Assembly (NCBI RefSeq): GCF_020741395.1
Contig: NZ_DYZA01000158.1
Span: forward strand, 1 to 6,615
Source: Mailhella massiliensis
Lineage (GTDB): Bacteria; Desulfobacterota; Desulfovibrionia; Desulfovibrionales; Desulfovibrionaceae
Direction of reading: 5' to 3'
Length of the DNA: 6,615 nucleotides
The notes beneath the pieces are model-generated. The model saw only the letters and a program-made list of their open reading frames with translations, did no database searches and was not told the DNA's origin. This document shows positions 6,305 through 6,615 of the stretch, in pieces; position 1 is the first letter of the stretch, and each line of letters starts with the position of its first letter. The position numbers and the translations under genes are program-made.

Positions 6305-6615
6305 GAACCCCCATAACAGGCAGTCTCGCGCGCGAAGAGGGCGCAGAAGCCGGGCCCTGACTCGCTTCCGGTGCGGATCCCTGCCTTGCAGGCGAACACC
6401 GCAGAAGGGCAGGGCCGTTTTCTGCCGCGCAGCTCGCCGCCCTCCGTTGCCCGCCCCATGTCCGTGCAGGTGTGCGCTGCCGCGCCCACCTGCCGTGGCC
6501 GACTCCGTCCCGGCTTGCGCCGGGCCGTCGTGTCAAAGGAAGGGATTTAAAGATAAGGGAGCGTTGCCGGGGCTTGCCCCTTTTCCCCGCATCCTTCGGC
6601 CTTTGTTTGCGAAGG

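Larger units (their letters stand above)
5969..6615. other. Gene-free right region upstream of the exporter operon
   Basis: This 647-bp stretch shows no credible gene, tRNA or rRNA. It contains the macA leader and candidate promoter, a five-unit 9-bp tandem repeat, two adjacent palindromes, a further hairpin (6509-6524, CCCGGC-TTGC-GCCGGG) and, at the far right, a diverged match to the left-end terminator region. Positions 6305-6505 hold nothing I can name. No regulator gene for the exporter is visible in the window. Confidence 0.65.

Noticed and set aside
6037..6489. 150-codon minus-strand frame upstream of macA
   Set aside because: It reads through the 9-mer array and the palindromes, giving repetitive FLPF-type peptide, and overlaps the candidate promoter. 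There is no family resemblance.

Overview
The window carries a complete tripartite export operon, all on the minus strand. Its order is a MacA-type periplasmic adaptor (5968 to 4745), a MacB-type ABC transporter (4624 to 2681) and an outer-membrane factor lipoprotein of the TolC/NodT type (2676 to 1324). Downstream is a separate minus-strand gene for an unrecognised two-helix membrane protein (1203 to 433). The DNA is GC-rich, and the intergenic regions hold dense GC hairpins of the gggg-ctcc-gcccc kind. Together with the Gram-negative envelope machinery, this suggests a proteobacterium or Desulfobacterota member. The hairpin style reminds me of Desulfovibrionaceae, but that placement is a weak inference.

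Layout, right to left in the direction of transcription: a gene-free region (5969-6615) contains five tandem 9-bp purine repeats, two adjacent palindromic hairpins and a candidate promoter for the operon. Then come macA, a 120-bp GC-rich spacer, macB, a 4-bp gap, and the outer-membrane factor gene. An intrinsic terminator (1231-1280) follows. A candidate sigma70-type promoter for the downstream membrane-protein gene overlaps the outer arm of this terminator. The left end (1-432) has no gene. It holds a perfect 117-bp direct repeat (1-117 and 312-428) and, between the copies, a strong bidirectional terminator hairpin.

Function: in this family, MacB uses cytoplasmic ATP hydrolysis to drive its periplasmic domain. 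MacA joins MacB to the outer-membrane channel, and the substrate is expelled from the periplasm across the outer membrane. Having all three parts in one operon resembles PvdRT-OpmQ of Pseudomonas more than E. coli macAB, where TolC is encoded elsewhere. The substrate cannot be read from the sequence: macrolides, peptides, siderophores and lipopeptides are all known for the family.

The transport genes look ordinary and intact. The least explained items are the two-helix membrane protein and its terminator-overlapping promoter, the serine tract in MacA, and the repeats at both ends. I did not see a convincing wholly new system.
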